Shown here: positions 62,090 to 64,000 of the stretch, in pieces
Layout of the letters: every line of letters starts with the position of its first letter
Numbering within the stretch: the first letter of the stretch is position 1
Assembly: GCF_041260155.1 (NCBI RefSeq)
Contig: NC_091933.1
Coordinates: 24,647,174 to 24,711,173 of the forward strand
Direction of reading: 5' to 3'
Source of the DNA: Ptychodera flava
Lineage: Eukaryota; Hemichordata; Enteropneusta; Ptychoderidae
Length of the DNA: 64,000 nt
Program-made: the position numbers and the translations under genes
The notes under the pieces: generated by a model
What the model saw: only the letters and a program-made list of their open reading frames with translations
What the model was told of the DNA's origin: nothing
Databases searched by the model: none

Positions 62090-62530
62090 TGGCAAGAAGA
62101 AGATTGATGAGCTAATCAGCATGGAAAGGGACACCATGTCTCTATGCAGTTGTTAAAATTCAAGAAAAGGTGTAAGTTACAGAGAATGATTTAAACAGGA
62201 AGATATTTCATGAAGGTTTCGTGATGGAGAGTATATAGTCAAGAGATGGGAATTGTCATAATTGTGGTCAAGATGAATCCCTTGATTTTTGTTTCATTTC
62301 TTTTAAAAACCTGTACAAAACAAATTGTGGGAAAACCTGCAAATGGTACTGAGTTGTGATGGAAACGCAATGATATCATCAATGTAATAAAATTAGTGAC
62401 AGCAAGAATAGACAAATATCATATACTAGTTTTAAGAGTAAACATTAGGGGTCACTGTGGGTAAAGGAAAAAATCATCTAACACTCTTCCCAACATTTGA
62501 AATAATTGGAACTCGTTTATATTGTAAAAA
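62090..62530 (+). mobile_element. Old copy of the 24.5-kb LINE family
   Basis: LNRKIFHEGFVMES and NCHNCGQDESLD match LNWKIFHRGLVTGS and KCHICGQEETLE of the LINE at 24508-25223, in the same order. Interrupted by stops and frameshifts; no tail or target duplication found. Confidence 0.6.
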
Positions 62531-62548
62531 TGATAATATATATGTGTC

Positions 62549-62576
62549 ATATATATATATATATTATATAATATAT

Positions 62577-62610
<34 letters not shown>
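62549..62610. repeat. AT microsatellite
   Basis: (AT)n with a few TATAATAT interruptions. Confidence 0.95.
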
Positions 62611-62677
62611 GAACAAAGCAGGTCAAGACGCACCAACTCAGGACACCAAGCTCTTCATTTATAAAATTTATTACACC

Positions 62678-62711
62678 GACGTTTCGTGGGAGTAATCCCA
62701 CTTTATCAAGG
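62678..62711 (-). ncRNA. Hammerhead-ribozyme-like motif, Penelope-type
   Basis: On the minus strand: TTGATAAA, a 6-bp stem GTGGGA/TCCCAC with loop TTAC, then GAAACGTC. This follows the hammerhead layout CUGAUGA, stem II, GAAA, with imperfect core match. Such motifs mark Penelope-like retroelements and some retrozymes. Catalysis is doubtful; no element body was recognised nearby. Confidence 0.45.
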
Positions 62712-63145
62712 TTAAAACAATCTGAAATAAAATAACAACGACAAACTTAAATATAAATACACATGCTAAAAAAGATTGAATCATACAGAGACTGGAAACG
62801 TGTAAAGTTAAAAATAAAAATTGGCGCCACTTACAAAAAAGCCGAGCAGAAAACTGCCTCGCTTTCCTTCAAACCCAGGAGTCGAATGGTCAAAGTGTGG
62901 GTATTGTTTCAAAACAACGTCAAGGCTTATTTATACTTGAAAGACATTTGCATATTAAAGTGTAGGAAAGGTGGCAGTGCAAACCACACAGAAATGACGT
63001 ACTAAAAATATCCGACTCTAAAAAATACAGCTCAAACAGGTGAAATTATGAACCGTGGACAATAGCGTACATCCAAGGACACTTATGTAACAACTGAAAT
63101 TCTACAATACATCAAACTAGAACAGTTACAAAGAAAACTAAATCA

Positions 63146-63168
63146 ATATATATATATATATATATATG
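63146..63168. repeat. AT microsatellite
   Basis: Short (AT)n run. Confidence 0.9.
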
Positions 63169-63226
63169 ATTGCTTAGCGCATGCAACAGCCTGTAGAGTG
63201 ACAACTACAAGTTTCCTAGATTCTTA

Positions 63227-63227
<1 letters not shown>

Positions 63228-63306
<79 letters not shown>
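63228..63306. repeat. AT microsatellite
   Basis: Uninterrupted (AT)n of about 78 bases. Confidence 0.95.
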
Positions 63307-63308
<2 letters not shown>

Positions 63309-63789
63309 TACATAGGTGGGAAAGGGCAAGAATAAATAAAATATCTTACCATCCGTAATGCCAGTCTCAATTTTAAACCTCAATAACATAAGGAAAACAG
63401 AGAAAATCTTTCAAATATGACACATAAATAGCAAACGAAAATCTATCTCTGTTATGACTGGCTAGCTAGTGAATATCTATTTTGCATAATACTATTACCA
63501 ATGGAATGAAACATGTATGCAAGCTATTTACCATCAAAGCCACTGCATGATGGGAGATGTGACAAAATATAGATATCCTCTCATCTCGTGGAAAAATCAT
63601 CACAAATTTGTCCTTTCTCTTGTCTGCATTTCTCACTGCTAAATGTCGTCTTGTAATTGCTAACAGCTTTTTCGAATGCACCCGAGCCTGAGTTATGACA
63701 AACAAAGTCACAATAATCGATGTAATTTGAAGTTCTGAAATGTAAAAGAGTTTTTAAAAGCTACATTTTTTCACCAGCCAAATTTTACT
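63307..63789. other. No gene recognised
   Basis: The minus frame at 63466-63711 has no recognised family. Nothing else supported. Confidence 0.4.
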
Positions 63790-64000
63790 GCTTTTTAACA
63801 ACAGTTTTTGATAAAAACCTCCCAAAAACCAGTTTTTGATGATCATATGTGCTTATGATTGTCAATTCGGGACCAGGTAAGGACTCCATGTGGAATCCTC
63901 CACGTAGTAGTGAAGGAACAGACTGCGTATGAACTCCGCCGTTAAGATGATGAACACTGACTTACGTTGAGGGCGCTAACAAACCTTCTGGGAAATGAAT
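63790..64000. repeat. Direct repeat, copy 2 of 2, cut by the window edge
   Basis: Shares CAGTTTTTGATGATCATATG, ATCCTCCACG, CTCCGCCGTTAAGATG and TACGTTGAGGGCGCTAAC with 61850-62035, with about 60 extra bases. Continues beyond base 64000. Confidence 0.65.

Noticed and set aside
63228-63306. Replication origin or centromere-like AT tract
   Set aside because: Simple (AT)n microsatellite with no further structure.

Overview
The window looks like AT-rich nuclear DNA from an invertebrate animal, most likely a non-vertebrate deuterostome such as a hemichordate or lancelet. This is inferred from vertebrate-like protein sequences with conserved splice phases, long introns and dense small DNA transposons; the species cannot be fixed. 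No bacterial operons, tRNA, rRNA or CRISPR array were recognised.

Three spliced genes were reconstructed by hand, all on the minus strand. (1) PTPDC1, a cilium-linked dual-specificity-type phosphatase, runs from its start codon at 23845 down to an exon at 350-451 and continues off the left edge. It has an unexpected pair of duplicated, same-length exons (7771-7871 and 7588-7688) coding the general-acid loop segment, which look mutually exclusive. (2) A complete phytanoyl-CoA 2-hydroxylase (PHYH) gene lies at 29679-42565, called copy A. (3) A second complete PHYH, copy B, lies at 54803-59677. A and B are tandem paralogs of eight exons each. Both keep an N-terminal PTS2-type peroxisomal signal and the HxD...H iron ligands plus the 2-oxoglutarate-binding Arg, so both should act in peroxisomal alpha-oxidation of branched fatty acids. 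Copy A has a diverged C-terminal region.

The rest is introns and intergenic DNA filled with mobile elements. PTPDC1 introns hold a chain of TTAA-bounded elements (12.8-14.1 kb), a TA-flanked MITE (9.2 kb), a TTAA MITE (18.8 kb) and an element with a tyrosine-recombinase-like N-terminal domain beside a 185-bp palindrome (21.5-22.2 kb). At 24.5-25.2 kb is a fresh-looking 5'-truncated LINE with a perfect 16-bp target duplication. PHYH A introns carry further MITEs, a fold-back element built from short subrepeats and a LINE fragment. The 12-kb spacer between the PHYH genes holds another LINE 3' end; a 2-kb TIR element with perfect 8-bp target duplication and a coiled-coil reading frame (44465-46462); a second large TIR structure enclosing a 150-bp tandem array with dimeric order (46840-48700); and an 888-bp TTAA element (49001-49888). 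The right end (60-64 kb) has a decayed tyrosine recombinase, a perfect small MITE, an old LINE piece, a hammerhead-like motif and AT microsatellites.

The strongest leads are the PTPDC1 exon pair, the coiled-coil-bearing TIR element, the array-bearing TIR element, the shared intron MITE in both PHYH paralogs and a recurring CTCF-like motif.
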